Assembly: GCF_932526225.1 (NCBI RefSeq)
Contig: NC_064041.1
Location: 16,427,888-16,491,887 of the forward strand
Length of the DNA: 64,000 bases
Direction: 5' to 3'
Origin: Nematostella vectensis
Taxonomy: Eukaryota > Cnidaria > Anthozoa > Actiniaria > Edwardsiidae
Positions 1-13,900 of this stretch are shown here, piece after piece; positions within the stretch are counted from its first letter, which is position 1; the number at the start of each line of letters is the position of its first letter. Position numbers and translations under genes: made by a program. The notes under the pieces were generated by a model. That model ran no database searches. It saw only the letters and a list, made by a program, of their open reading frames with translations, and had not been told where the DNA came from.

Positions 1-88
1 TAAATAGTACAACAATAGGTTTTAGCTCGCTTCGCGATAAAGTGGATATTCGATGGTAATTATTAAACCGTCTTTATCGTTCGCCCTT

Positions 89-94
89 TTTATT
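89..94 (-). other. Candidate polyadenylation signal of PRDM12
   Basis: AATAAA on the minus strand, about 380 nt downstream of the PRDM12 stop codon. It is the clearest hexamer in the 471 bases below the stop. The rest of 1-471 is AT-rich non-coding sequence in which I see no other gene. Confidence 0.35.
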
Positions 95-471
95 TGGGAA
101 AGTTATTATGTTTTGAATGCTGTTGAAGCTTAAAGCGTGAATTGTCCCTCTGTCATAATACATGCTTAAGAGAAATTAGAATTCTGTAAGACAGCAAGTA
201 GGTTCGTTCAGTTTCGGTGTATTTTCTTTTAATATGTCGCGACTGTACAAACTATTTACATTATTTTATATCAGCAAAATATTGTTCTATACAAGTAATG
301 TTTGCAAGCGTATGCTTCAAACAATTTCTCATTTCAAATCAGCAAAACTTTGATTGGATTTTTTGGGGCTCTAACCATGGTAAATCACCCCTTTTTACCA
401 AACTGACCGCAGCCCAAAATTAACTTTGCGCTCGCGTTCATATCTAGAATTTTAATTGTTCAATAACGCAT

Positions 472-3400
472 TTAACAATGCACTGGTGAATCCATCCCAC
501 TCGAATCTCTCGAGTGCGTCTCGGAAAAATCGTCCTGGGATTTCTGATCTAAGGATAGTTCGGTTGTAGGTCTGTGACGCGCCGACTTTTGATGAGCGCG
601 CAATCCGGCCAATTGCGAGTAAGCAAAATGACAGACAGTGCACTTGTATGGTTTCTCGCCCGTGTGAAGGCGCGTGTGGTTGCGTAGGGTAGATGATTGG
701 CTAAAGGATTTTTTGCAGAATTTGCACTGAAACGGCTTTTCCATCGTATGAATTCTCATATGAGATCGGAGATTGCTTCTTGAGTTGAACCCTCTTCGGC
801 AAAGAGTGCACTTTAAGCGTCCTGGTACCACATTTCCTTTATTCTCGGGGGTGAACTTGTAAATGGGCTCTCCTGAAAAGAGCGAAAGAAAACAGTTAAT
901 TCACGCCTAGCATCTACCAAAGAATAACAGTCTTGCTTTGTTAATAATCGAACTGCGCGCTTGCTAGGGAGATCTTAGCGGGGTGCTCAACTGATTTAAC
1001 CTTTCCAATGTTTATCTTACGGGGTACATTAAGGCTAAACAATGAACTAAGATTAATTTACTTCTTGGATATTTTGATTTTGCTTTTTAAATGTTCTTTT
1101 ACTTGAAAGTCACATATATATATTAACTCCCCCAAAGCGCGGGAAAATATTTCTCGGAAAGAGACTTAATCAAGCGCCCCGGTGCGCGAGAACCTGAAGT
1201 GACGGAGAGTTAATGCACTTGACTCACTTTTTAGCCACTGACAGAGTTACAGTCAAAACCAGTCATTTGTTGTGAAAATATGACAGTAAATTAGGGAAAC
1301 GCGTTTTTGTGTGTCTGTTGGGAGGAGGTAGCGTGAGTCTAAAAGTAGCAAATGTTTTCCGTGTTACGCTTTTACTGTCTTTTCTTCAAATAAAAGGTAA
1401 ACCACATTATGGCTTTTCATCTAAAAAAGGAATTAAGAAGCTTTTTGTACTGTAAATGTGCGTTTTACATTCAGTTGATCACCTGTCTTTCGCTGTAACT
1501 CAATATGTTAGGAAATGGAAACTCTCTAGTCTTATAGCAGGGTGAATTCGCTTTAACAAGAATAAACCGTTTTGGATCAGAATGAAAAGAGAAGCTTAAG
1601 TAATTTATGGACACAAAAGCCACTGTTTTCGCCTTAGTCTATCTCGATTACCGAGCAAATCTCGGTGTATTATTTACAACTGGTTGTTATGCTTGCAAAA
1701 GACAGGTCGAACTGTGAGTTGCCGGTATTATTTAATGCGTTCTGCCACAGCTGCAAAATTGGTTTAAAAACAAAGCAAATGTAAACTGCGTTTCTTGTAC
1801 AATATAGGTATCCTATTTCAGTGTCTGAGGACTTTACGGTCTACTAGGGGTAAACGGTGTGATTTAAAGGTTGAGCATTTATTATCTTTTAAATAAAATA
1901 AATGAAATCTATTTGTGAAAATAAGCTAAAAATGTAATACTTAAGCCTTGTTATATCCCCACGGTAGAACAAATCAGAACATATTATCGGCTGCGTTTAT
2001 TAGGGTGGAAATGACTGGAATCCAGAGATAGCGTGAATTACTTAGGGACCCGTGCGGGCTTTACTACGACAAAACATCCGTTTCTTTCCTCATCATTTCG
2101 CCAGGTATTCCGGAATTAGAGTTACCTCTAATTTCTATCTGCAATGGCTTTATTTCTAGGGTTGGGTTAGAGAAAGTAGTCTGTCAGATATGTGACACGG
2201 CCCTGTTTCTAATTATCTCGCTTGAAAGTAAAGACGCTGTTAAAACAGCTGATCATTCTGTAGAACACCAATTTGGAACTAATAATTAACTGTTCGCCCA
2301 AGCCGGGATTTCTCGTTCTGTTGATGTAATTACTAGAAGCATACAGGCGTAATTAACAATGTGGTTTTCTGCACTCACTGAGGATTACACAAATGAAATA
2401 TGTAAAAATGCAATTCCTTGTGAATAGGATTTTGGTTGCGTTTTAAGTCTAACCTTCGATCAACAAAACTTTTTTTACGGACGCGTCAAGTTAAATACGA
2501 GATTAAGGGCGTCCTTTTCGATTATTTTATTCTTCGCACATTTCTGTACATTTACTGAATGACGTACATGTCCTTCAGAGATCCTAGCCAAACACGATAA
2601 AAGAGCTCTCCGCAAATATCCCCGTAATTTGCGTTCTTTAAAGACCCATTTTTGCGCAATTTGTAATATCCATTATTCCAGTTTAGAGATGAGAATGCAA
2701 CTAGATTGCCGTTGAGACCTAGATTGTGTTTCGACAAAAACACGACTCGATTTTATCGCAAACAAAGAGACAGATTCAGATAGCAAGAATTTCCACCTGC
2801 ATTGTATTTAATGGCTAAAATTCCCCCATTCACCGCGACTCTCTTGCTAAAATATTTATTACGGGGCCAAAAATTTCCCCCATGACCGCTTTCTATGCCC
2901 AAATTCTAGGTGTGGTATCGATTTGGCATAAACTCTGCGCAGTTTTCGCGCAAGTATAGTTAGGCATCGGCGTGAAGGAGACTATCCCTGCGCGCGCTGC
3001 GCCCACCTTCCTTGTTTGAAGAAATCTCTTTGATGGAACCACTTCGTTTAAATAAACTTCGCTTTAATTGATCGCTGTTAAACATACCGAATTGGAACCG
3101 TTTACAAATCATTATAGTTTTGCATGAGTTATTCATGTCGCTGTGGGGACGGTTTCCCGGCAAGTTGGGTAAATCAATGGTAGCACCTCCACCTGCCCTT
3201 GTGTGCTGGTAGAAAAGAAGAAAAAAAAAAACTGCTATCGACAATCCATGCACTTTTCCTCGTGAATGCGCGATATCTTTAAACTGTCACTTATTCAAAA
3301 ACAAGAAAATAACTGTGTCATTAACATTGTGTTCTTGGCATTTTGTCTATCACTAGTTTGATACCGTTTTTAATTCTTGTTCCTCTTCCCGCAGATTTCT

Positions 3401-6400
3401 CTACCTTTATTTCTGCTATTTTTCTCCTTTTAAGCACTCTATCTGGTTGACTAGCCTTGTAAATTTAAACCAAACCCTAGATCTCTTGCAAGGCATCCTT
3501 TTTAACCGTGACAAATTGACCGATATCAATTTAAACTTGTTTATTGTTTCCTCTGTCGATGTTGGGATTTTTCTATCATGTTTCAGCCAAGCTGTCAATG
3601 GGTATTGGGTCATTTTACTAAAACCAGCGAGATAGCAATCACTTGCATCGCTCCTGGGCTTACAACCATTAAGTGCCGACTAGATCCATCAGATTCACCA
3701 TTATAGTGTTCAATTAAGCCACAGTTTCATAGTATTTTTACCTTCGACTTAAACAAGCACGCATTTTTCTCCGGGCGAAATGAAATATTGACAAGGTTGG
3801 CGGCCATTCATTCCAATTTCTCAATCTCGTTAATGCGACACCTTTTCAAGAATTTTCCACTATTCTCGAAGCGAAAATGGATTAGCGAATTTAAAGGGCA
3901 CAAATGCATCTTGGATAAAATGTCAAGAATATAATATGATCACGTCCGGCTATTAATTACGAGCCCACAAAACTCGTTAAGTTACCTTTGCATTAACTAA
4001 AGCTTGTAAAAAAGTTGGGTTTGGTTTTATCAGGTAGCGCGGAATCCCCCCAGAGGAGTAAAGCACTTAGGGAAGCTTTGTACTGAAGGGGAAATGACCA
4101 TTTCTCGTGATAAGGAGTTTTGTTTTCGAGAGGTCGAGAGGTTTATGGTCCGTCCCCTACATGTAAAGCAAAGATGGTCTAGTGGCGGAAAAGACCACTA
4201 AAGTTTTATTGAAGAAATCCGAAATGAGGCATAAGCGCTCTTGAGTTATTGAAAAACAAATGAGGTTAGAGTTTAGTATTAACCGGAACGGGCCCCGGCA
4301 CATTAGTAGTTTGTGATAGGCGCCTGGTGCGGGCATGACGGAACACGATTAACGGCGATACAGAAAATGATGATGGTGTAATCATAGACTCACTAGGTAG
4401 CGCACGCAATGTTGATTACTGTAATCATAACTTATTATCAAAAGATTGGCTCTCACTAGAATCCAAGCGCAACACAAGCGAGAATCAGTCATACACAAGT
4501 ACACCACAAGTGAGAATCAGTCAAACACAAATACACCACAAGTGAGAATCGGTGAAACGTAAGCGCAACACAAGTGAGAATCGGTGAAACGTAAGCGCAA
4601 CACAAGTGAGAATCGGTGAAACGTAAGCGCAACACAAAATCATTAAGCAGTTGCGTTCTCTTGCGCTTGTGCTTGTCTCCCAGTGAGAATCGTGAAAATG
4701 AGATGCGATACGCTTTCGTCCAAGCGAGAATAAAACTTATACTCGGTGATAGTCATATGCTTACTAAGTATTGGTGTTTCGAGTAATCATATACTTACTA
4801 GGTATTGGTGGTTATAGTAATCATATACTTACTAGGTATTGGTGGTTATAGTAATCATATACTTACTAGGTATAGGTGATTGTGTGTCTTCGGCGTTCTG
4901 CCCTCTTCGTCTGCGTCGGTAGTCATTAACAGGAGGAATTCCAGGAATACCAAGAAATTGCATATATGTCCCCCCGTACCATACTAAGAGTTCCTGGTCA
5001 GGTGGGACATCCTTGATAGCCCGGTAGTATATGTTCCCGCCGTATTGAAACACTTCTAAATTCTGTTCTTGTTCGTTGCGAGCGCAGTTGACAAACCCCA
5101 TCCAATTTCTCGGGTTTTCTTCTTTCGCGTCGAGAAAATGGCTGACGCTTCCATCCTCATTCAAAACCTAAAAATATAAATGCTAGTGAGTCTAACAAAT
5201 CAACTCCAAATCCTTTTATTGTGAAATCCCTTACCCGTAGATGTTTTATTACCTCATTTTAAAAGGCTGTTGAGAGTATTACATAACGTAATCTTTTTTT
5301 CCGCAGAAATTTTTATCACTCTCTTTCCCAATTAACTATTAACCGGATCCGTTAGACATTTGGAACAAAACAAAATCGTTTAACCAAATATACAGTCGTT
5401 TACGATAGAGTCTTTATCGCCTCGTCTGTTTGTCACCAAGGTCGATGCTTTTTTTTCTTAAGGACAAAAATACAATTCCCCACGCAAACATTCACACTTT
5501 TGCGCACTGACGAAGCTCGTGATATTTGCTTTCACGGTTATTGGTATTTCTACTTTACTGTCTAGCACTTTTAGCAGTATAAACGCGATTCTTGTACCTT
5601 TTCTAGATACATTACAAAGTGCCCTAATTTCAATGAAGCTCGTATATCAGAGATCAGATCACATAAGTTTGTATACGATATATATTCTTACTCATTGTCA
5701 CAGCTGTGGTCAACTTGTCTCTGACAGTATAACCACTTCCAATGAGACAAATTAATAAAGTTTTTTTTTTCATATATATATTTTTTTCTTTTAGCGCAAA
5801 CGAGCCAGGTCTGGCAACCTGCAATAAACTTGCCTTCGACCCCATGGGTAATCATCAACCATAATTTCGAAACCCTCAGAGTTTAATGAACGCGAAACCT
5901 CAGGGCCACATGAAAAGCTAAAGAGAAGGAATATAACACCTCCAGAGAAGTGAAATAACACTAAAACATCCACAATATAGAATTAGAATATTAGTAAAAC
6001 GTCCACAATATAAAATTGAAAAACTCAATTTTTAAGCCCAAACTAGTTCACATACCTCCCACATCAAATTATTGTCGATCTCGTAGTTCACTTGGTCTGG
6101 CTTGACTATTCTGCCCGTGTAGGGGCCCATCTGCGTCCCTTCCTTAATCCAACAAGTACTAAACACTCCTAGCTGCACGCCGGGAATCGAGCTCGGCGCT
6201 ATCGTCACTTGTTCTGGGAGCGACACGAAAGCCATGTAGTACGAATCCGCGTCCACACAGAGCTGTTTGGATCTCACGTTCTCGTTCATAATGTTTGGCA
6301 GCATTGTCGGGGACTCGAGTCTTTTAAGATTTTCGGGTATTGGCATTTGCTCAATTTCTAAAGAAAACAATCAGTATCAGTGGAATGCTCGCAGGACTTA

Positions 6401-8861
6401 CCCTTTTTTCTGGTTAGTTTATTGCATTTTCACCTAAACACTGATATCGCGATAAATAGGATTATTTTTGTGTATATTTTTAGGTTTATTTTTGTGTATA
6501 TTTTAAGATATATTTATGTGTATATTTAAAGGTATATCTTTGTGTATATTTTAAGGTATTTTTGTGTTTTAAAGGCCCACATCAGTTTCTCCTTCTTTTT
6601 TTTTCTTTTTTTTTGTAGATTTTTTATCGTGATTCCATGGTGAGAAGCAATCGTCTCGCCGAATTATATAAAAGCAACTCAACAAAATATGTAAACCCCC
6701 GATTTAACGAAAACAAAAGGCACTTTGAATAAATAATTGATGCATTTTTATTCAAGTCTACGAGAGGAAGATCTTTCAAGGGCTACTTGTTAAAAACATA
6801 ACTCGAATTGAGTTCTTAGGGTCAGAACTCCTTGGACACATGTTTTTTAGCGATGAGTTAGAGACGGTTTTCCCTGTGTTTGGTATCAGGTGTTTTGTAA
6901 TCTTTGATCGTACATTAGAGCAAGTGGTTTATGGAGCGAACTAAATAGTGAACGATAACAATTTCAAATGGTCTTGTTTTATGCGCTGTATTAATCTAGA
7001 TGGATTGTTATGCTAACACTCTTATCTTACTCTCTCAATCTGTTTTCTTGCACCGTATTGTAGTATTCGCTGAGTCGGGGAGTAAATTTCAAGCGGGTTA
7101 AGGAAGTTTATCTCGCAGGAAGGATGTTTTTTAATGTTTTATTATACTGGACCACCATTTGAACAATGGGTTTATTCGGAAAGCGCATTTGGTAAAATTA
7201 CGAGAAATGAATGTGTAGTAGATAATAGAAAAGGCTGGGTGGGGGACAATGCTTATAAACTCGTTTAAATCACCGATCTAAACAACTCGATTTGGTTAAC
7301 AAGAAAAAAACGGCGCGCTTCCCCTGTACAGACACCCCGGGTCATTTGATTGCAACCAGTTATCTTCCATTTCTGGGGAAATAACAATAATAATTTCCTT
7401 CGTCTACGCGAAGTAAGTTTCAAGGATTTGTGTCGCTGTTTAATGGCCGTGTCAGAAGGTTTTGTTCTTTCAATTTCGCTATTCTTGTCTCTTTGTTACT
7501 TGTCCTAGTTACGAGCCATGCAAATCCCAGCACAATACCGAGACTCTATTAATTACGCGATGAAAGCGATGAACACTCGCTAATTCACCAATAGAATTAT
7601 TTTGTAAGAAGTGATGGTAGGACATGCGTAAAATCTAGACATATTCATGGTACAATCCACGAGGAATTTTGCGGTAATTTTAGTATTGATGATTACTTCT
7701 TCACCGTGTTTTACTCTCGGAATCTAGAAATAGTGGCGTTCTTCTATCTGGGGATATTTCTGTCAAGGTGATTTCTTGGCCAACCCATCGACTGTTTATG
7801 TATTCATCACTGATACACCTGCGCTGGTAAATTGGGCATTTAGATCTTATTATCTCGCTGAAATTACAATTGAAACTAGGAAGCGTTTGTGAGCATTTCT
7901 TTTCTCAAAATGGTGTTTGTTCGCATATAACATACTAATGAGAGTTTTGTACTTTGCCCGGAAATTAACTCAGGGTGTCTAACCAGTTACTTTAAGAAAC
8001 ACTTTGTTAAGAGTGAGACCGTGAGCGTGTGTTCCTAGTTACAGGTAGTAAAACGACTTGATTGGTCGGTGGAAACACTGAGGATAAAAAACTCGGTATT
8101 TTGCACCACCATGCGCACGTCGAGTGGTTTGTTTGAAATCAAAACCACCCATCGTGCGCGTGGCGGTAACAAGCCCCCAAACACACTACTTGATTCTGTT
8201 AGGATTTTCAAGATGAAAAACAAAGATGCAATGAACTTCTCGTATGCCTTGGCGATTTAGAAATATTGAGTCGAAATATGATGCGCGCGCGCGAATACGG
8301 ATTTCCCCTTGCCTTGTTTAGAAATAGAATCTCAAGGGCTTTTACTTGCTAATGAGGCGAAATGTAACTCATTATTAAAACCAGCAACTATAGTAAAAAA
8401 ACCTCTTAGCGTTCGTAAATGTTTAATGCCCCTTGTTGGTTAAATTCCGAGGAGAGCAGTGTTGACAGACTCCTCTTTTCTGAATAAAGATGTGGACCGT
8501 CACTTGCGCCGCTTAAAAGCAAGGTTAAATAACTTCACTTTTTAACCATAGTAATTACATCATTTCGTCTCGCTGACAATTCGCTGGAGCACCTAAAAGC
8601 TCATATTTACACAATTTGCGCGCGGCGCTAGAAACCCGGAAAATAAACCAACTCACATGTGAAAAATAAAAAGAAGGAAATATTCTAAGAAATAAAGCAC
8701 ATACCTTCGTCTGAGGCGTAGTCTAGTTTTTCCAAAATACTGGACTTGAAGGTTAACTCCTTCTGCCCTCCAAAAACATTACACCATTTCCCATAAAGAA
8801 CACTCCGTAGCACTTCTTGGCTGATGCTCAAGGGAGTCGCGGGTCTGTTCCAGGCCTCCAT
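472..8861 (-). CDS. PRDM12: PRDM12 orthologue, PR-domain zinc-finger protein (4 exons)
   Basis: Exons on the minus strand: 8705-8861, 6056-6357, 4867-5167, 472-872 (1161 nt, 386 residues plus stop). All junctions are GT-AG and the frame holds across phases 1, 0 and 1. Residues 1-52 hold the N-terminal block with [11 protein letters not shown], the counterpart of the vertebrate PRDM12 block with FLYGRWRNVLG. The PR/SET-like domain spans about 100-225 ([34 protein letters not shown]). Three C2H2 fingers lie at about 274-295, 301-323 and 329-353; the last has an H-x5-H ending (HQKSARH) as in PRDM12. Order and motif wording match vertebrate PRDM12 (367 residues in human) better than PRDM14 or PRDM6. 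The C-terminal tail is short and lacks the alanine tract of mammals. In vertebrates PRDM12 is a nuclear regulator of sensory-neuron fate that recruits H3K9 methyltransferase G9a; a neural role here is inferred. Introns are 2347, 888 and 3994 bp. Confidence 0.93.
873..4866 (-). other. PRDM12 intron 3
   Basis: A 4.0-kb AT-rich intron. Apart from two small tandem repeats near its 5' end (about 4464-4636 and 4753-4870), I see no coding or mobile sequence in it. Open frames here are short and lack family features. Confidence 0.75.
4464..4636. repeat. Minisatellite, about 32-bp unit
   Basis: About five imperfect copies of a 32-bp unit with core GAGAATCGGTGAAACGTAAG followed by CGCAACACAAGT. It lies in PRDM12 intron 3, downstream of the duplicated donor array. 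Confidence 0.8.
4753..4880. repeat. 34-bp tandem repeat carrying the PRDM12 exon 3 splice donor
   Basis: Four copies spaced 34 bp apart (ACTTAC starts at 4793, 4827 and 4861, with a degenerate copy near 4759). On the minus strand each intact unit reads CCTAGTAAGTATATG, the end of exon 3 plus its GTAAGT donor. The copy at 4861-4866 is the one that keeps the reading frame into exon 4. The unit is not a multiple of three, so use of the other copies would change the frame. Confidence 0.8.
6457..6580. repeat. AT-rich tandem repeat in PRDM12 intron 1
   Basis: Four or five degenerate copies of an about 24-bp unit with core TTTTTGTGTATATTTTAAGG, about 100 bp downstream of the exon 2 acceptor on the plus strand. 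No other role is visible. Confidence 0.65.
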
Positions 8862-8933
8862 GACAGATGAGTACGCTCACTGATTCGAACCCCTCTACAA
8901 CGCACTATGGCCGGAGATAAATGAGCGTGCGCG

Positions 8934-8941
8934 CTTTTATA
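8934..8941 (-). promoter_or_regulatory. TATA box of the PRDM12 gene
   Basis: The minus strand reads TATAAAAG here, 73 bp upstream of the PRDM12 start codon at 8861. The expected transcription start, 25-30 bp downstream, falls near 8905-8915 and would give a 5' UTR of about 50 nt. GC-rich sequence surrounds the box on both sides. Confidence 0.6.
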
Positions 8942-10699
8942 CGCGTCCTGATGTTTGTCTCTGACAATGATCTTGTCACGGACAATAGCAATGCCAAACT
9001 AAATAATCCTTTGTAATAAATCAAATATTTTGCACGGAGCCTTTCGCACGTTACCGGGTTCGGGCTTTATACTGTTTTAATGAGCTCGCGCGGACTCTTT
9101 TAAACACCTGCATCGGATGCCTAAAGCGCATGCGCGCGTTTCCCGTTGAGCCGAGATTTGGTGGTGCGCGCGCTAGGCGGAGGGGCGCGTAATTACGTGC
9201 ACGGCACATAAACGGTCTGTTTATCTTCACTTCATTACTGCATATCCTCTTTTTAACTTGGGCCCGGGGTAATTGCTTACAACAGCTATGCTTTTTGTTT
9301 ACGGCACAAAGCACGGCGCAATCATGGTTACTTCTCTAAATCCCAATTCAAAGGGTGCGTATTTCGCTGTTATCGAATCAATGCTTAAATATAATAATTT
9401 TACTTTTTTTTCTTTAAAGTAGATCCGATAAAGTCTTAGATAATTTACTGTGGTTGATAGGGTTAGTGTAGCTTTCCGCTTTTATGGCCCTTTCAATAAA
9501 CTTTTATCCATTTTTCCTTGTTTTTTTTTTCTTGATGAGAAGATCCCGCGCTTAACCAGTAAGAGGACTGGGAACTCATTTTGCTAATAAAGTATATGTT
9601 AAAAACCGCAACAACCCCGGAAAACTGCGATCCAGCCCGCAAAAAATCACAACAAAGATTTCCATGATTCGGTCAAATTGCCTCTGGAAGGGGCCTATTA
9701 AATTTTTCTGCTACGATAAGGATCCATGCGTCGAACGCTTCCAGAGACTGGTGTTTTAGCCTTTACGACCTCTCTGGCACAAAAGGATTTCTTCACGGAT
9801 CAATCACCCGCGATTAGAGTGAATGCCGTAATTAAAGGTACGACAACAGTTTCCTTTGAACAGAAACCTTATTAAAATTGTCACCAGTACTCTATTAAGG
9901 ACTTGTATACCCGCGCCTAATGGAAAATAAATACGGGGTTTAGCAGAAGAGGCTGGTTTTGCATACGGTCTTGTTAAGTAAAAGCGCGCCTCTCCACTGT
10001 GTTACACAGGGCTCATCTTGAGAGCTGACGCTGTCTGCATGCCAGTGGCGCGTTATTACTGAGCCGTTGTGTAGGTTTTGGTGGTGAGAGAATTCCGTTG
10101 TGTTTACGCTCTTGGGGTAATCGCAGAGCTCTAGGTTTTTAAGTAATGATATTTGAAAAGGAGCTGAGTTTTTGGATAATGGTGATTAGCTGTATTCCTA
10201 TGGGATGTTCTAGAACTAACATGTTATTCTTATCTGAGGAATTCTGTAGTTTTGATTGCAATGGTTTTCGTTTCGTTGCTTTCACTATAAGGCGGTTTCT
10301 CAGGAAGGTTTGTAGGTCGTATTCTCCTCATGAAAGCTCCCATCGAATTTAATTTTGAAGTTTGCTTGGTGGTTATTAGAAGCTATTAAAAACATTCTTT
10401 CTCTTGGTTCTAGAGTTGAATTCATTTAGTCATGTTTTCCGGACTATACACCGGGTGTTATGTTTCTATTGTAGTTTGATTCTGGGCAAGTACTGTCGAT
10501 CGTTTAAGTCTGTGATTTGTAGGTCCGCCTTACGTCAGTCGAGCCTGGTTTTTATGCTTTCGCTCGTTAAGACTATTTTCAGCGAGATTTTTCCTGTACT
10601 GCGCCCAGTCCTTCCTTTGCTGGCTAAAGTCTTGTGATAGTACTGTATCGAGAATTAAAACTGTGTGCAGTGAGAGGTTCTGTTCAGGTGGTTTCTGAG

Positions 10700-10985
10700 T
10701 CCGTGTTTTGCTAGACAGAGAGTGAGATATTTCCTATGTTGGTTTTTGCGTCCTGGTTGCGCTAGCGCAGAGAGTGAGATATTTTCTACGTTGATTTCTG
10801 CGCCCTGGTTGCGCTAGCGCATACAGTGAGATATTTTCAACGTTTATTTTTGTGCCTTCGTTTCGCTAGCGCAGAGAGTGAGATATTTTCTATGTTGGTT
10901 TCTGTGCCTTTGTTTCGCTAGCGCAGAGAGTGAGATATTTTCTATGTTGATTTCTGTGCCTTCGTTTCGCTAGTTCAGGCAGTGA
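10700..10985. repeat. Minisatellite, about 60-bp unit
   Basis: Five copies with core GCTAGCGCAGAGAGTGAGAT followed by ATTTTCTAYGTTGATTTCTG. Each copy has the palindromic GCTAGC. It stands alone in the intergenic region. Confidence 0.8.
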
Positions 10986-13900
10986 AAGGTTCTTTGCCCG
11001 TGTCCCACCTGCTGTGTTGGCGCGTGGCCGGCTCGTGGCGAAACAAAAGTGTTTAAGAGATATTTACTCAGAAAAGGGCCTTTCTTTGATAATTGGTGTC
11101 CCGTGCTTTAATCGGCTCATCATCTGTAGAGAGAATAACTCCGCCATCTAACCGGGAGAACAAAATCTCTTTCAGGATACGGGAGGAGCGAGCGAGATAC
11201 AGATACGCCATCTCGACTCGCGTTTCTCCATTTGCTAAGCAGCTCGCGCGTTAAAAGGGGGGCATTAACCACTTTTCTATTGCTTTTAAATGGTTTTTTG
11301 AGCAACACAAAGAGAGGAGTTTGCAAAAGACTTAAATTTGGCAATTGAATTAAAGATGATAGTTTATGATTGAAGGTATTAAAAAAAATCAAAACTGAGC
11401 TTTGTAGGAACTTTCGAGGGAAATTGGATTTCCATTTGAAAAGACTTCTTTTGATTATACCAAGAGGCTGATCGTATTTTGATTCAATCATAACAGTTTT
11501 GCTGTAATGGCCAGGTTATGCAAACCAAGTCGTGCGCTCGCTGAGACGACAAACACTGAACGGTTTGTCTCAACGGGGAATAAACAGTGACTATTTCTGA
11601 TTTGATTACTCCAACTAAATACCTCATTCATTAATAATACGTCGAGCAAAACACTTCCAGCTTACTCACTACCTACACAGTCTATACTCTATTATTTTTC
11701 CAAACAAAACGCCTAGAGGAAACTGCTAGTATTAAGAGTTATTTCTCTGTATTAAATTTGATGTTGTTGTTTTTTGTGATAGTCTGCCTCATGGTTTGCA
11801 AAACTCACTGAGCCGAGGCACTAATTATGAGTCCCCCTGCACGGAGGAAATTACTTGGCCCCAAGAAAACAAGGAGAAAAATACCTTAAGAGGACTTGAT
11901 TCAATGCAGCATTAATTTCTCACTTCCCCCCGGCGAGATAAACATTAAAATTGAGCGCCTTATTTTCACTGTAAGTCTAAAAACACCGGAAAACTGGGAA
12001 ATTTGCTAAATTCACATTTGAACCAAACAAGCGACATTCGGACTCCACTTAAAAGGTGGAAAGATGGCGTGTTTAATTTGTCGTATCTTGTAGGATTTGT
12101 TTCGATCTTATTCTCTTCAAATTCACTAAATGGCTTCAAGATAGGGCAAGGCAGAATTATGATTGAGTATTCTTAAAGCTTATATATATATATTAATTTC
12201 TCGCTCAATAAAACGTCTCGGCTGAATGAGGCGCTGGCTGGAATATGTCTCAAGAGGTTGAAACGCGCTCGTTTAACATCTCTAGCCCGCACGTGTAATA
12301 TGAAGGGAGATCTGGAGTAAACAAACACACAGGCAACAATATATTCTAACGATATATAAATAATTAAATGGCAATTTAACATGAATAAACTTCTCCCTCC
12401 TAATTCCCTGGATGTTCCATGGATGTGCGTATCCCAGGTGCCGTCTGTAGTTACCCGGCCCTTTTTAGCAGTTTCCTTCGTTGGCATTTTGGGCGACTTC
12501 ATTGAAAGCAAGTTACCCACAAAAGAGGGTTGTCTCGCATAGGTTTGTTTATGGAATTCGCATTAACCGCAGAGGATTTTGACTTTGTTGAGTAGTTCAA
12601 CTTTAAGAGTATAAAATACACGCTCTTCGATTAAAAACGACATACTTAAACCTAAGTGTGCCGTAAGAGCGTTCCATTTTCTAGTTTATGTTTGATGAAT
12701 GAGCTTCAAAAAATTGCAAATTCCTGAAGTTTTGTTTCTATAAATGATCATGAGCTATATAGTTATTCTGCCTGTTGTATGAATGCCTTTTAGATATTAT
12801 TTGCTTTTCGATCACCTCCAAAACTTGCTTGTTCTTTTGTTGTAGGCTCGTTATAATATACCAAGTTGTAATAGAGCCGTTAGTAGATAGAAAAAAAAGC
12901 GAAATAATATCATCAATCCACCATGAACGCTAGTTTTGCCCTGCGGACCGATTGAAAAAAGCCGAATTCTTTGACTAAATTCCATCTCCAATTCCCGTAA
13001 ATTCAGCTCAAGAGGTCTTTACCATGCTACTATAGTTTTTGTTGAGTCGTTTAACTATAGTTCCTTAGACGACATGCTGTACGCGCCCGCATGCTTCAAA
13101 TTGTCATGTACGCGACTACAGTCAGCTGAGGGGGTAACTTCCCAGCACAAGGCTGTTCAGCCCTCTCACAATTACGTACATCTCAATTTCATACATCTCA
13201 CCCCCGTATCACGACATTTTACTATAATATAATAAAGTATTAGATTTTTTTGCTGGGACTTTCGCGGGTAACATTTATTTAGTTAGATGTGATGAATTAT
13301 TAAGATAAATAAAGCCCTTTATGGAATCTTAAGGAGCTCTACCTCGAGGAGACATTTTAGAATTTCGTAAGGTAGGACGAAAAAAAACACAAAATATGCC
13401 CTCCTAAATAATGGATTGAGTAATTTCTTTTTATTTTATTTTTCGCGAGATAATCCTAACTAAGATATTTAAAATTTAAAGACGTCAAATTACACTGGCT
13501 GTTAATTGCCGAGATTTCACTTTTGATCAACTGCGCGTTCCCGCTAGACTCGCAACCACAGAGTTCGCCTGTTTATCAAAAAAAAGCTCATATTAATGTT
13601 TAATTCAAACTCAAACTAGATAACTCAATCTCGGGCCCACCCAGCGATTCCACCATCGGGTTAAAGAATTAAGCATGGTTGTTATCTTCCAAAGGACAAT
13701 TTGTTTCTAACTAGAATCGCTTTAAGAAGTTTAACCACAGAGATATCTAGCATTGATAATGGAAATAGTTTTTTTGTAGTTGCATGCTGGGCGAATTGTG
13801 TTCAACTGTTGAACAAGATTGGAAGCCTTAATCCTTCGTTTGAGCAAGCAATCACCATATGTAATGGGAAAGCAAAGTTGTCATGTCTTGAGACGTTTAT

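Noticed and set aside
8880-8905. tRNA B-box-like GGTTCGAATC on the minus strand near the PRDM12 start
   Set aside because: No A box at the right distance and no cloverleaf; it lies in the presumed PRDM12 leader.
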